Below, piece by piece: positions 48,063 through 56,321 of a stretch of DNA of 64,000 bases. This DNA is from Streptosporangium minutum (lineage in GTDB: Bacteria; Actinomycetota; Actinomycetes; Streptosporangiales; Streptosporangiaceae): the NCBI RefSeq assembly GCF_002149035.1, contig NZ_NGFP01000003.1, forward strand, positions 32,191 through 96,190. Direction: 5' to 3'. The number at the start of each line of letters is the position of its first letter. Within the stretch, counting starts at the first letter, position 1. A program made the position numbers and the translations under genes. The notes below the pieces were generated by a model. That model did not search any database. It saw only the letters and a list, made by a program, of their open reading frames with translations, and had not been told where the DNA came from.

Positions 48063-48955
48063 AGCAAGGTTCTGAGAAACTCCCGGGTCCGGCGGTCCGA
48101 GGTGTATTCGGCGGCCACGAAGTCGGTGACCCCCGCCTGGGCGAGCGACTCGATCTGGGCGGCCACCGCGTCCTCGTCGCCGACGATCGCCACGTCGGCC
48201 GGGCCCGCGGCCCCCTCCCTGTCGAGCATCGCCCGGTAGGACGGCAGCTGGCCGTAGATCTCGAACACCTCGCCCGCGCGTGCCCTGGCGGCCTCCACGT
48301 CGCCGGTGACGCAGATCGGGAGCGTGCAGACGATCCTCGGCGCGGGCCGCCCGGCGGCGCGGGCGGCCTCGGTGACGGCGGGCACCACGTGTTCGGCCAC
48401 GGTCTTGGGGCCGGTCATCCACAGCACGGTGCCGTCGGCCAACTCGCCGGCCAGTTTGAGCATGCGCGGGGCCAGCGCGGCGATGAGCACGGGCATGTCC
48501 CCGGCGCCCGGCGTCGTCAGCCCGAGCTGCGCCTTGAGGGTCTCCCCCTCGAACGCCACCTGCTCCCCGCGCACGAGCGGCACCAGGACCGACAGGTATT
48601 CGCGCATGTGCCGGGCGGGCCTGTCGAAGCTGTAGCCGTACACGCCCTCGATGACGATCTGGTGCGACAGCCCGATGCCGAGCGCGAGCCGCCCGTCCAG
48701 GGCGGCGTTGGCCGTGAGCGCCTGCTGGGCGAGCGCCGCCGGGTGGCGCGGGTAGGTGGGGACGACGCCGGTGCCGAGTTCGATCCCCGGCACCTGGCTG
48801 CCGGCCACGGCCAGCGCGGTCAGCGCGTCGAGGCCGAAGATGTTGGACATCCATACCGAGGAGAAGCCGTCGTCGGCGGCGCGGGCGATCCGCCCCCGGA
48901 GCCTGCCCAGTACGTCCTGCCCCTGGGGCTCGTCGATCAACAGTCCGATCCGCAT
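48059..48955 (-). CDS. LLM-class (F420-dependent-type) oxidoreductase
   Basis: A 298-residue luciferase-like TIM-barrel protein. It opens MRIGLLIDEPQ, has SVWMSNIFGLDALTALAV, TGVVPTYPRHPAALAQQALT and LALGIGLSHQIVIEGVYGYS, a pattern of the F420-dependent LLM families of actinobacteria, and ends DFVAAEYTSDRRTREFLRTLL. The substrate is unknown. It is transcribed alone toward the repeat protein, with which it shares the CTAG at its stop codon. Confidence 0.87.
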   Translation of the reverse strand: MRIGLLIDEPQGQDVLGRLRGRIARAADDGFSSVWMSNIFGLDALTALAVAGSQVPGIELGTGVVPTYPRHPAALAQQALTANAALDGRLALGIGLSHQIVIEGVYGYSFDRPARHMREYLSVLVPLVRGEQVAFEGETLKAQLGLTTPGAGDMPVLIAALAPRMLKLAGELADGTVLWMTGPKTVAEHVVPAVTEAARAAGRPAPRIVCTLPICVTGDVEAARARAGEVFEIYGQLPSYRAMLDREGAAGPADVAIVGDEDAVAAQIESLAQAGVTDFVAAEYTSDRRTREFLRTLL

Positions 48956-49019
48956 CGCTACCGAACTCCATTCTAGTGGTTGCGTCCAGTCTAGGGCGCG
49001 GACCGGCGGCGTCGGCTGT

Positions 49020-51101
49020 TCAGCGGGTCAACGTCCCGCTGAGGGGGAGATCCCGCGAGGAGGCGCCCACCTGGACGGTGTGGTCGCCGCGCACGGTGCT
49101 CCACCCCTGGGGCGTCCAGATCTGGAACGCCCGCTCCGGGAGCCGGAAGACGACGGTCGCCGACTCCCCCGGCGCGAGCCGGAGCCTGGCGAACCCGCGG
49201 AGCTGCCGGGGCGGCTCTCCCGCCTCCGGCGGGAACCCGAGATACAGCTGCGGTACGGCGACGCCCGCGCGTGAGCCCGTGTTGGTCACCCTGGCGCGCA
49301 CCGTGGCCCCGGCGATCGACAGGGAGTCGTAGGAGAAGCTCGTGTAGGACAGGCCGTGCCCGAAGGGGAACAGCGGCGTCAGAGCGGTGGCGTCGAAGTG
49401 CCGGTAGCCGACCCGCAGCCGCTCGCTGTAGACCTGCCGGTGGCCGACCCCGGGAAACTGCTCAGGAGTGCTCGCCGGGTAGTCGGCGGCCCTGGCGGCG
49501 AACGTCATCGGCAGGCGTCCGCCGGGGTCGGCGTCGCCGTACAGCACGGAGGCGAGCGCGTTGCCGAGCTCCTGCCCCCCGACGAAGGCCGAGACCACGC
49601 CCTTGACCCGGTCGGCCCAGGGCATGAGGACCTGCGCGGGGGCGGTCAGCACGACGACCGTGCGCGGATTGGCCGCGGCGACGGTCTCGATCAGCGTCTC
49701 CATGTTGCCCGGCAGCCCGAGGTCCGGCCTGTCCTCCCCCTCCTTGGAGGACAGGCCCACCACGACCACGGCGACGTCGGCCCGCCGGGCCGCGTCGGCG
49801 GCGTCGCGCAGCCGCTTGCCGACGTCCCACGGAAGCGCCCCCTCCGCGTCTCCCGGCGAGTAGGTCGCGGTGCCGCCGGCCCTGGCGTTGAGGCCCTGGT
49901 ACGGCGTGACCACGTAGGGCGGCAGCACCCGGCCGGAGCCGGCGGAGGTGATCTCGACGTTGTCGTGCGCGGCGGTCCCGATGACGGCGATCCGGCCGCC
50001 GGTGAGCGGCAGGATCCCCTCGCGGTTCTTGAGCAGGACGGTGCCGGAGACCGCGATGTCGCGGGCCAGCGCGGTGTGCTCGGGAGTGCGGACGTCCCGG
50101 TCCGGCGCGCCGTACCCGGTCTCGAAGAGCCCGTCGGCGAACATCGGCGTGAGCACGCGCCGGACCATGTCGTCGAGCCGCGCGGCGGGGAACGTCCCCA
50201 GGGCGATCCCCGCCTTGAGGTTCACGGCGAACAGCGGGTCGTCCGGCATCGCCTGGTCCAGGCCGGCCAAGGCGGCCTTCTGCCCGCTCCGGGTGGCCAG
50301 CCAGTCGGACATGACCCAGCCCCCGAAGCCCATGGAGTCCTTCAGGTCGGCGGTGAGCGTCTGGGGGTTCTCACAGGCGAACGGGCCGTTGACCTTGTTG
50401 TAGGCGCACATGACCGCGCCGGCCCCGGCGTTGACGGCGGCCTCGAAGGGCGGGTAGTAGATCTCCCGCAGCGTCCGCTCGTCGATCACGGCGTCGACCC
50501 GCATGCGGTCGGTCTCCTGGTTGTTGCCGACGTAGTGCTTGGCGGTGGCGATGACGTTCTGCCCCCGGATCCCGGCGACCTCCTCCCCCGCCATCGCGGA
50601 GGCGAGATAGGGGTCCTCCCCGAAACTCTCCCAGGCCCTTCCCGATTGCGGCACCCGCAGGATGTCCACGGCGGGGGCGAGGTAGACGTTGACGCCCTTG
50701 CCCCTCGCCTCGGCGCCGAGGGCGGCCCCGAACCGGCGGGCGAGAGCGGTGTCCCAGGTGGCGGCCAGGGTGACGGGCGCGGGGAAGGCGGTCACACCGC
50801 TCACGTCGCTCACGCCGTGCGGGCCGTCGTGCATGCGGAGCTCGGGGATCCCCAGGCGGGGAACGGGCGCCACCCGTCCCCGGGGGATCAGCGCGAGGCC
50901 GTGCCCGCGGATCATGTTCAGCTTCTCGTCCTGCGTCATCGCGCCGAGCAGGAGATCCACCCGCTCGGCGACGGGCCTGGCGGGGTCCAGCCAGGGGTGG
51001 CCGGGCTCGTCGCCGGCGGCCGTCGCGGGAGGACGCAGCAGCGCGGCCGCCAGGACCGCGGCCACCGCGAGCGCTCGGGGAACGTGACGGAGGTCGGGCA
51101 T
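49020..51101 (-). CDS. Secreted GH3 beta-glucosidase-like enzyme
   Basis: A 693-residue exported glycoside hydrolase family 3 protein. Signal peptide (about 1-29, ending PPATAAG), (beta/alpha)8 domain with GPHGVSD, KHYVGNNQETDR and the nucleophile Asp in GGWVMSDWLAT, then the second domain (SGTVLLKNREGILPL, GLSSKEGEDRPDL) and a C-terminal Fn3-like domain (YTSFSYDSLSI). GGGAGGG precedes the ATG. It likely releases glucose or related sugars from oligosaccharides. A CRP-like site 44 bases upstream fits carbon-source control. Confidence 0.92.
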   Translation of the reverse strand: MPDLRHVPRALAVAAVLAAALLRPPATAAGDEPGHPWLDPARPVAERVDLLLGAMTQDEKLNMIRGHGLALIPRGRVAPVPRLGIPELRMHDGPHGVSDVSGVTAFPAPVTLAATWDTALARRFGAALGAEARGKGVNVYLAPAVDILRVPQSGRAWESFGEDPYLASAMAGEEVAGIRGQNVIATAKHYVGNNQETDRMRVDAVIDERTLREIYYPPFEAAVNAGAGAVMCAYNKVNGPFACENPQTLTADLKDSMGFGGWVMSDWLATRSGQKAALAGLDQAMPDDPLFAVNLKAGIALGTFPAARLDDMVRRVLTPMFADGLFETGYGAPDRDVRTPEHTALARDIAVSGTVLLKNREGILPLTGGRIAVIGTAAHDNVEITSAGSGRVLPPYVVTPYQGLNARAGGTATYSPGDAEGALPWDVGKRLRDAADAARRADVAVVVVGLSSKEGEDRPDLGLPGNMETLIETVAAANPRTVVVLTAPAQVLMPWADRVKGVVSAFVGGQELGNALASVLYGDADPGGRLPMTFAARAADYPASTPEQFPGVGHRQVYSERLRVGYRHFDATALTPLFPFGHGLSYTSFSYDSLSIAGATVRARVTNTGSRAGVAVPQLYLGFPPEAGEPPRQLRGFARLRLAPGESATVVFRLPERAFQIWTPQGWSTVRGDHTVQVGASSRDLPLSGTLTR

Positions 51102-51144
51102 GGTCCCTCCCGGCGGGCCGGTGTCACAGCGGTCAGGAGGCGAT

Positions 51145-51160
51145 TGTGATCGCGTTCACC
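51145..51160. promoter_or_regulatory. CRP-like site upstream of the GH3 gene
   Basis: TGTGA-TCGCGT-TCACC has one mismatch to TGTGA-N6-TCACA, the same final base as in the second P450 site. It lies 44 bases upstream of the start codon of a sugar-hydrolysing enzyme, a sensible CRP target. Prediction only. Confidence 0.5.
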
Positions 51161-51259
51161 GGCCCCGTTCTATGCCCTCCGGCCAAAAACGGGGGAATGC
51201 GATGTGACATGGAGACAGAGTCGCCCTTCCCGCCGGGGCCGGAGAACGCGTGATGCGCG

Positions 51260-51434
51260 GCCGGGAGCGGACGGTCCGCGGCCGGCTCCCCGGTTCACCG
51301 CCGGGAGCACGACCCGTGGCCGGACCCCCGGGTCACCGCCCGGAGCGACGACCCGTGGCCGCCCCCCGGTTCACCGCCGGGAGCGGACGGTCCGCCAAGG
51401 GAACGCGCGGCCCGCGGCCGGGGGCGTCTGTTCA
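51260..51434 (-). repeat. 38-bp tandem repeat anchored on the TrkA-type gene stop codon
   Basis: On the minus strand the gene ends CTGCCGTGAACAGACG (stop at 51434-51432). Three units of 38 bp follow, starting TGAACCGGGG, TGACCCGGGG and TGAACCGGGG at 51373, 51335 and 51297; most units end CTCCCGGCGG. The stretch between the gene stop and the first full unit is 61 bases and contains the same GGACCGTCCGCTCCCGGCGG ending as the last unit. The region has no gene. Confidence 0.8.
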
Positions 51435-52094
51435 CGGCAGCTCGGTGAACCGCTCCACCTGCTCGACCGGGCCCGCGATGATGATCACGTCCCCGTAGCT
51501 CAGCACGGTGTCCGCCGCGGCGTAGGTGAACTCGTCGTGCTGGCCCTTGACGCAGACCACGGTCACCCCGTACTTGCGGCGCAGGCCGGACCGGGCGAGG
51601 GGGACGCCGACGAACTCCCGGGGAGGCCTGGTCTTGACCAGCGCGTAGTTGCCGTCCACCCCCATGTAGTCGAGCATCCGCCCGTTCAGCAGGCGGGCCA
51701 GGCGTTCCCCCATGTCATGCTCGGGAAGGATCACGTGGTGGGCGCCGACGCGCTCCAGGATGCGTCCGTGATCACGGCTGACCGCCTTGGCCCAGACGTC
51801 CTCGATCTCCAGCTCCACCAGCAGGGACGTGGTGAGAATGCTGGACTCGATGTCGGTGCCGATGGCGACCACCGCCCGGTAGTAGTCGGGCACGCCGAGC
51901 TGGCGCAGGGCCTCCAGGTCGGTGGAGTCGGCCGCGACGACATGGGTGAGCTTGCCCGCCAGGCTCTGCACCACCTTGGGGCGGCTGTCGATGGCCAGCA
52001 CCTCGGTGCCCCTGCGGGCGAGCTCCACGGCGAGCGAGCTGCCGAACCTGCCGAGCCCGACCACCACTACGGGATCGTTTCCTCTGCCAGCCAA
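51432..52094 (-). CDS. TrkA-type NAD-binding protein for potassium transport
   Basis: A 220-residue KtrA/TrkA-like regulator: RCK_N domain with the Rossmann motif VVVVGLGRFGSSLAVELA, acidic end AIDSRPK and TDIESSIL, and a C-terminal RCK_C domain (about 140-220, VPLARSGLRRKYGVTVVCV). It gates a K+ channel subunit that is not in the window. The TTG at 52094 begins LAGRGNDPVVVVGLG, matching relatives, with GGGGAGAAG upstream; longer in-frame extensions have no support. Its stop codon begins a 38-bp tandem repeat. Confidence 0.86.
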   Translation of the reverse strand: MAGRGNDPVVVVGLGRFGSSLAVELARRGTEVLAIDSRPKVVQSLAGKLTHVVAADSTDLEALRQLGVPDYYRAVVAIGTDIESSILTTSLLVELEIEDVWAKAVSRDHGRILERVGAHHVILPEHDMGERLARLLNGRMLDYMGVDGNYALVKTRPPREFVGVPLARSGLRRKYGVTVVCVKGQHDEFTYAAADTVLSYGDVIIIAGPVEQVERFTELP

Positions 52095-52334
52095 CGGTCG
52101 TCTTCTCCCCGTGAGTCCCCAGCTGAGGGGGGACACGCTAACGCAAAAGCATGCAAACCGACGGCGCCGATCCTTAACCGGAGAATCTCCGGCGACGCGC
52201 CGGACGAACGGAGTCCGCTCACGGCGGAAGCGCGGGCATGGCCGAGACGAGACGGGCCGTGCCGCTGAGGGCGAGCTGGGGAGATCTACCCCCGCGGCGC
52301 CCTCAAAATCGGGCACCGATCGGCCCCGGAAAGC

Positions 52335-52367
52335 AAAAAGCCCGGAGATTGTTGGCAACCTCCGGGC
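52335..52367 (-). terminator. Intrinsic terminator after tRNA-Val(CAC)
   Basis: On the minus strand GCCCGGAG (52367-52360) pairs with CTCCGGGC (52347-52340), followed by five T residues (52339-52335). It lies 23 bases after the tRNA 3' end. The 240 bases on to the TrkA-type start hold no gene that I can support. Confidence 0.85.
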
Positions 52368-52389
52368 CTCTACCTGCGTCTACTACCTG

Positions 52390-52461
52390 TGGGCGATACT
52401 GGGATCGAACCAGTGACCTCTTCGGTGTGAACGAAGCGCTCTCCCGCTGAGCTAATCGCCC
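52390..52461 (-). tRNA. tRNA-Val (anticodon CAC)
   Basis: A full cloverleaf: acceptor GGGCGAT/ATCGCCC, D arm GCTC-AGCGGGA-GAGC, anticodon arm CTTCG-TTCACAC-CGAAG with anticodon CAC, T arm ACTGG-TTCGATC-CCAGT, discriminator A. CCA is not encoded. It reads the GTG codon, frequent in this genome. A terminator follows. Confidence 0.97.
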
Positions 52462-52920
52462 GCCCCGTCTGGCTCCTCGCGGTGCCGACGTGGAAAACCA
52501 TACCGCAATCCGGGACCGCTGGCGAAGCGACACCGGGACCAGAGATGATCTTGAGGGGCAACACGGTCATGAACCAAAGGTCTGGGGATGCGTCCGGCGG
52601 GGGGCTACGGTGTCATAGCATCGTCCTGATCCGCAGAAGCACCGAACGACCCAAGCTGGACCTCTATCGCCCGAGACGCCCCCACAGGGGAGTCGACGGT
52701 GACCAAAACGATACGCAAAACCCTTGCAAATACGGCCCTGTTGGCGATGTTTAGCCAGGTAGATGCCCAAATGTCGCGCTGTGATGTGTGTTACAGAAGG
52801 GCCTGGAGGCGGAATCTTTCCTACAGGTTTCTTTGTTCCGCGTCATAGCTCGGGACAAAGTCCGTCAGAGCAGTGAAAGCCCCGAAGAGGGGACCGACGA
52901 CGAAAAAGGTTTGGCTGACG
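52462..52920. other. Non-coding region between tRNA-Val and ssgB
   Basis: 459 bases without a convincing gene. It must carry the tRNA promoter (minus strand, TATGGT hexamer near 52497) and the ssgB promoter (plus strand). It contains one CRP-like site near its middle-right. Base composition is less G+C-rich than in the surroundings, as expected for a regulatory region of a developmental gene. Confidence 0.5.
52780..52795. promoter_or_regulatory. CRP-like site upstream of ssgB
   Basis: TGTGA-TGTGTG-TTACA has one mismatch to TGTGA-N6-TCACA. It lies 125 bases before the ssgB start. In Streptomyces, Crp is a known regulator of development, so the placement is plausible; binding is not shown. Confidence 0.38.
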
Positions 52921-53337
52921 ATGAACAGCGCCACCGTCTCTGCCGAGCTTGGCCTTCGGCTTGTGGTCCCCGACCGTACCACCGTCCCCCTGCTCGCCGG
53001 ACTCAGCTACACGGCCGATGATCCTTACGCGATCAGAATGGCCTTCCATGTGGGGAACGACGAACCGGTCGAGTGGATCTTTGCCCGCGAACTGCTGACC
53101 GTCGGCATCGTGCGACGGGTCGGCGACGGAGACGTCCAGGTGTGGCCTGCGCGCGCCGACGGCGAACGCACCCTGCACATCAGTCTCACGTCACCGTTCG
53201 GACAGGCCCTGTTCGAGGTGCCTCTGGCTCCGCTCACGGAGTTCCTGCACCGCACCTACGAGCTGGTCCCCGCCGGTCGCGAGACCGACTTCATGGACCT
53301 CGACGCCGAGCTCAGCAACATGCTCTGGAGCTCCTGA
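52921..53337 (+). CDS. ssgB: SsgB-like sporulation and cell division activator
   Basis: A 138-residue SALP-family protein. Landmarks are the N-terminal VSAELGLRLVVPD, LSYTADDPYAIRMAFHVG, VEWIFARELL, VQVWPARADGERTLHISLTSP and the DAELSNML ending. SsgB localises FtsZ at the start of sporulation septation in Streptomyces and is the most widely conserved member of the family. The ATG at 52921 matches family starts; the AAAGG box is 12 bases away, somewhat far, and an in-frame GTG at 52873 is an alternative. It marks the organism as a spore-forming or mycelial actinomycete. Confidence 0.87.
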   Translation: MNSATVSAELGLRLVVPDRTTVPLLAGLSYTADDPYAIRMAFHVGNDEPVEWIFARELLTVGIVRRVGDGDVQVWPARADGERTLHISLTSPFGQALFEVPLAPLTEFLHRTYELVPAGRETDFMDLDAELSNMLWSS

Positions 53338-53406
53338 CCCCACGTGGCCCGCGGGGCGGCCGGCCCACGCCGGCGCCCCGGCGCCCGCTCCCTCCGGCTC
53401 CGGGGC

Positions 53407-54039
53407 CTAGCCCCGCAGCAGCCTCCTCATCCGGGCGATCTCGATCCCCTGCCCGGACAGGACGTCCTTGGCCGTGGACAGCATGGCCCGGTCCGTGCCG
53501 TCCTGGAGCTGCCGCCTGGCCATGGTCATCGCCTCCTCGTGGTGGGTGATCATCAAGGTCAGGAAGAGCTCGTCGAAGGCCGCGCCCCTGGCCGCCCTGA
53601 GCCGGTTCATCTGCTCCAGGGTGACCGTGTGGTCCGCGTGCCCCTCCGGGGGCCTGCCGACAGCCTTCAGCCATGAGGACATGGCCGCGATCTCGGGCCG
53701 TTGCGCGGCGGTGATCCTGTCGGCGAGCGTCCGCAGGGCCGCCGACGCCGACCGGGGCGCGACCAGCGCCGCCATCTCCAGCGCCTGCCGGTGGTGCGGG
53801 ATCATGCCCTCGGCGAACCGCACGTCGGCCGCCGACACGCGGGCCTCCGACACCCCGAGCCGCTCACCCGGCTCCGCCGTACGGCCCGCGTCGCCCGGCC
53901 CCCCCGGGATGATCACCGGGGCTCCGGTGCCCGCCACCAGCGGGGCCCGTTCTCCGTTTCCGCCCGCCGCGCAGCCGGCGAGGACCGATGTCATCGAGAT
54001 CGCGACGATAACCCCATACGACCAACACATTCCCCGCAT
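53407..54039 (-). CDS. DUF305 lipoprotein
   Basis: A 210-residue secreted lipoprotein: signal peptide with lipobox VLAGC (Cys at about 22), a short linker, and two DUF305 halves carrying PHHRQALEMA and THHEEAMTMAR. These paired-His helices suggest metal binding; the role is not known. ATG 54039 and ATG 54030 are both possible. It is divergent from another lipoprotein gene with only 43 bases between the starts, so they share a promoter region and perhaps a task. A GGGGC-TAG-GCCCC palindrome surrounds the stop. Confidence 0.82.
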   Translation of the reverse strand: MRGMCWSYGVIVAISMTSVLAGCAAGGNGERAPLVAGTGAPVIIPGGPGDAGRTAEPGERLGVSEARVSAADVRFAEGMIPHHRQALEMAALVAPRSASAALRTLADRITAAQRPEIAAMSSWLKAVGRPPEGHADHTVTLEQMNRLRAARGAAFDELFLTLMITHHEEAMTMARRQLQDGTDRAMLSTAKDVLSGQGIEIARMRRLLRG

Positions 54040-54082
54040 ACCTTCAATAATGGGGCAAGGTAATCGGCGCAATGGGGGCACT

Positions 54083-55486
54083 ATGCGATCAGGCGTGGCA
54101 TTCGGGTTGGCGGCGTTGCTTGTTGTGACCGGATGCGGCGCGGACGCCGAGCCCGCCGTCCCCCGGGCAGCCTCCACCACGGCCACCGCGTCAGCCACCG
54201 CGTCCGCGGCCGCCTCGGCGGGCGCGACGGCCTCCGGAGACGTCACGCACAGCGCCAACGTCACGCATGTGGCCAACGTGCCGCCGGAGGCGCCGCTCGA
54301 CGGGCCCCAGGCCTGGGGCACCGACCTGGCCTTCCAGGGCGACTACGCGTTCGTCGGCAACTACGACGGCTTCAGCGTGTTCGACGTGTCCGACCCCGCC
54401 AGGCCCACCGCGGTCAGCCGGGTGCTCTGCCCCGGCGAGCAGAACGACGTCTCGGTGAGCGGGGACCTGCTGTTCCTGTCGGTCGACTCGCCGCGCAGCG
54501 GCCCCGACTGCGCGGCCGAATCGGGCAGGAACGGCGGCGGAGGCGGCTGGGAGGGCATCCGGATCTTCGACGTCGCCGACAAGGCCCATCCCCGGTTCGT
54601 GTCGGCGGTCCGCACGGACTGCGGTTCCCACACCCACACCCTCGTCCCGGGCAAGGACGGGAAGAAGGTCTACCTCTACGTCTCCTCCCCCGGCCCGGAG
54701 CCCGAGTCGACGACCTGCCCGGCCCCGCACAACAAGATCTCCATAGTCGAGGTGCCGACCGCCGATCCGGCCGGGGCCAAGGTGGTCTCGGAGCCGGTGC
54801 TCTCCGAAGGCGGCGGCGAGGACGGACTGGGCGGCTGCCACGACATCACGGCCTACCCGGAGAAGGACCTGGCCGCCGCCGCGTGCTTCGGTGACGGGAT
54901 CCTGATGGACATCTCCGACAGGGTGCACCCCAAGGTGCTCCAGCACGTGCGCGACGAGGAGAACTTCTCGATCTGGCACTCGGCCACGTTCAACAACGAC
55001 GCCACCAAGGTGGTCTTCGGCGACGAGCTGGGCGGCGGTGTCAGCGCCACCTGTGACTCCGGCACGCCGAAGAAGCACGGGGCGGACGCCGTGTACGACC
55101 TCAGCGAGGGCCGCGCCCTCCGGCTCCGCGGCTACTTCAAGATCCCCAGGGAGCAGCAGCCCGACGAGAACTGCGTCGCGCACAACGGATCACTGCTGCC
55201 GGTCCCCGGCAGGGACATCATGGTCCAGTCGTGGTACCAGGGCGGGGTGTCGATCCTGGACTTCACCGACGCGGACAACCCCCGGGAGATCGGCTTCTTC
55301 GAGCGGGGCCCCGTCGAGGGGGTCGGCGGCTCGTGGTCGGCCTACTACTACAACGGCCACATCTACTCCAGCGACATCACCAAGGGCCTGGACGTGCTCC
55401 GGATCGACGACCCGCTGACCGATCCGGCCAAGAAGGTCACGGTCAAGGAGCTGAACGCCCAGACCCAGGTGTCCTATCCGCAGTGA
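54083..55486 (+). CDS. LVIVD-repeat beta-propeller lipoprotein
   Basis: A 467-residue secreted lipoprotein (lipobox VVTGC, Cys at about 18). An Ala/Thr/Ser linker leads to a propeller of repeated units such as YAFVGNYDGFSVFDVSDPARP, here abbreviated by its core FSVFDVSD, then IRIFDVADKAHP, ILMDISDRVHP and VSILDFTDADNP. The repeat pattern is that of LVIVD proteins, which usually act as surface scaffolds. GGGGG six bases upstream supports the ATG. It is divergent from the DUF305 lipoprotein gene; the two are often found together. Confidence 0.82.
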   Translation: MRSGVAFGLAALLVVTGCGADAEPAVPRAASTTATASATASAAASAGATASGDVTHSANVTHVANVPPEAPLDGPQAWGTDLAFQGDYAFVGNYDGFSVFDVSDPARPTAVSRVLCPGEQNDVSVSGDLLFLSVDSPRSGPDCAAESGRNGGGGGWEGIRIFDVADKAHPRFVSAVRTDCGSHTHTLVPGKDGKKVYLYVSSPGPEPESTTCPAPHNKISIVEVPTADPAGAKVVSEPVLSEGGGEDGLGGCHDITAYPEKDLAAAACFGDGILMDISDRVHPKVLQHVRDEENFSIWHSATFNNDATKVVFGDELGGGVSATCDSGTPKKHGADAVYDLSEGRALRLRGYFKIPREQQPDENCVAHNGSLLPVPGRDIMVQSWYQGGVSILDFTDADNPREIGFFERGPVEGVGGSWSAYYYNGHIYSSDITKGLDVLRIDDPLTDPAKKVTVKELNAQTQVSYPQ

Positions 55487-55490
55487 CCCG

Positions 55491-56321
55491 TCACGGGTCG
55501 AGGTCGGCGGCGCCGCGCTCGGCGAAGACCCGCATCGCCTTGGCGGTGATCGGGCCGGGCGCGGCCGGCAGCACAGTCTGGTCGACCGCGCGGATCGGCT
55601 GGATGTCGCGGGTGGTGGAGGTCAGGAACGCCTCCTCGGCCTCGTAGAGGGCCGACAGCGGGACATCCTCCTCGGAGCCGCCGCACCACTCCAGCGTGAG
55701 CGCCCGGGTGACCCCGGCCAGGCAGCCGGAGGACAGCGTGGGGGTGAGCAGGCGGCCGTCGCGCACGATGAAGATGTTGCTGCCGGTGCCCTCACAGAGG
55801 TCGCCCGCCAGGTTCTCGAAGATCGCCTCGCCGCCGCCCCTGGCCTTGGCGTAGAACAGGGCCTTGGCGTTGTCCCCGTAGGAGGTGCTCTTCACCCCGG
55901 CGAGCGCGCCACGCTCGTTGCGCGGCCAGGGCACGACGGTGACGTCGGCGGTGGCCGGGAACGGCTTCTGCTCGTCGACGATCACCACCGTGGTGCAGCC
56001 CTTGTCCCCGCGGTCGGACCCGAGCGGGCCGGGGCCGCTGGTGTAGGTGACCCGGATCCGGCCGAGCTGCCACGGGGGCGCCTCGGCCAGGCAGGCGCGG
56101 ATGCCCTCGGTGATCGCGTCGGTGTCGGGCTCGGGCAGGTCCATCCGCTGGGCGGAGAGCCGGAGCCGGTCGAGGTGACGGGTGAGGGCGAAGGAGGCGC
56201 CGTTGACGCACTTGATGGTCTCGAAGACGCCGTCCCCGACCATCAGGCCGTGGTCGAACACCGAGACGGTGGCCTGCTCCGGATCGATAAGTTCACCGTT
56301 GACCCATACGGGCACGTTCAT
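55491..56321 (-). CDS. pabC: Aminotransferase class IV, probable aminodeoxychorismate lyase
   Basis: A 276-residue PLP enzyme of fold type IV. It opens VPVWVNGELIDPEQATVSVF with FDHGLMVGDGVFET, the PLP Lys lies in VKSTSYGDNAKALFYAK, and EGTGSNIFIV and SGCLAGVTR bind the phosphate. The coupled pabB gene upstream (ATGA overlap) supports 4-amino-4-deoxychorismate lyase, giving p-aminobenzoate for folate; D-amino acid or branched-chain aminotransferase cannot be excluded by sequence alone. AGGAGGAG precedes the ATG. Confidence 0.85.
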   Translation of the reverse strand: MNVPVWVNGELIDPEQATVSVFDHGLMVGDGVFETIKCVNGASFALTRHLDRLRLSAQRMDLPEPDTDAITEGIRACLAEAPPWQLGRIRVTYTSGPGPLGSDRGDKGCTTVVIVDEQKPFPATADVTVVPWPRNERGALAGVKSTSYGDNAKALFYAKARGGGEAIFENLAGDLCEGTGSNIFIVRDGRLLTPTLSSGCLAGVTRALTLEWCGGSEEDVPLSALYEAEEAFLTSTTRDIQPIRAVDQTVLPAAPGPITAKAMRVFAERGAADLDP

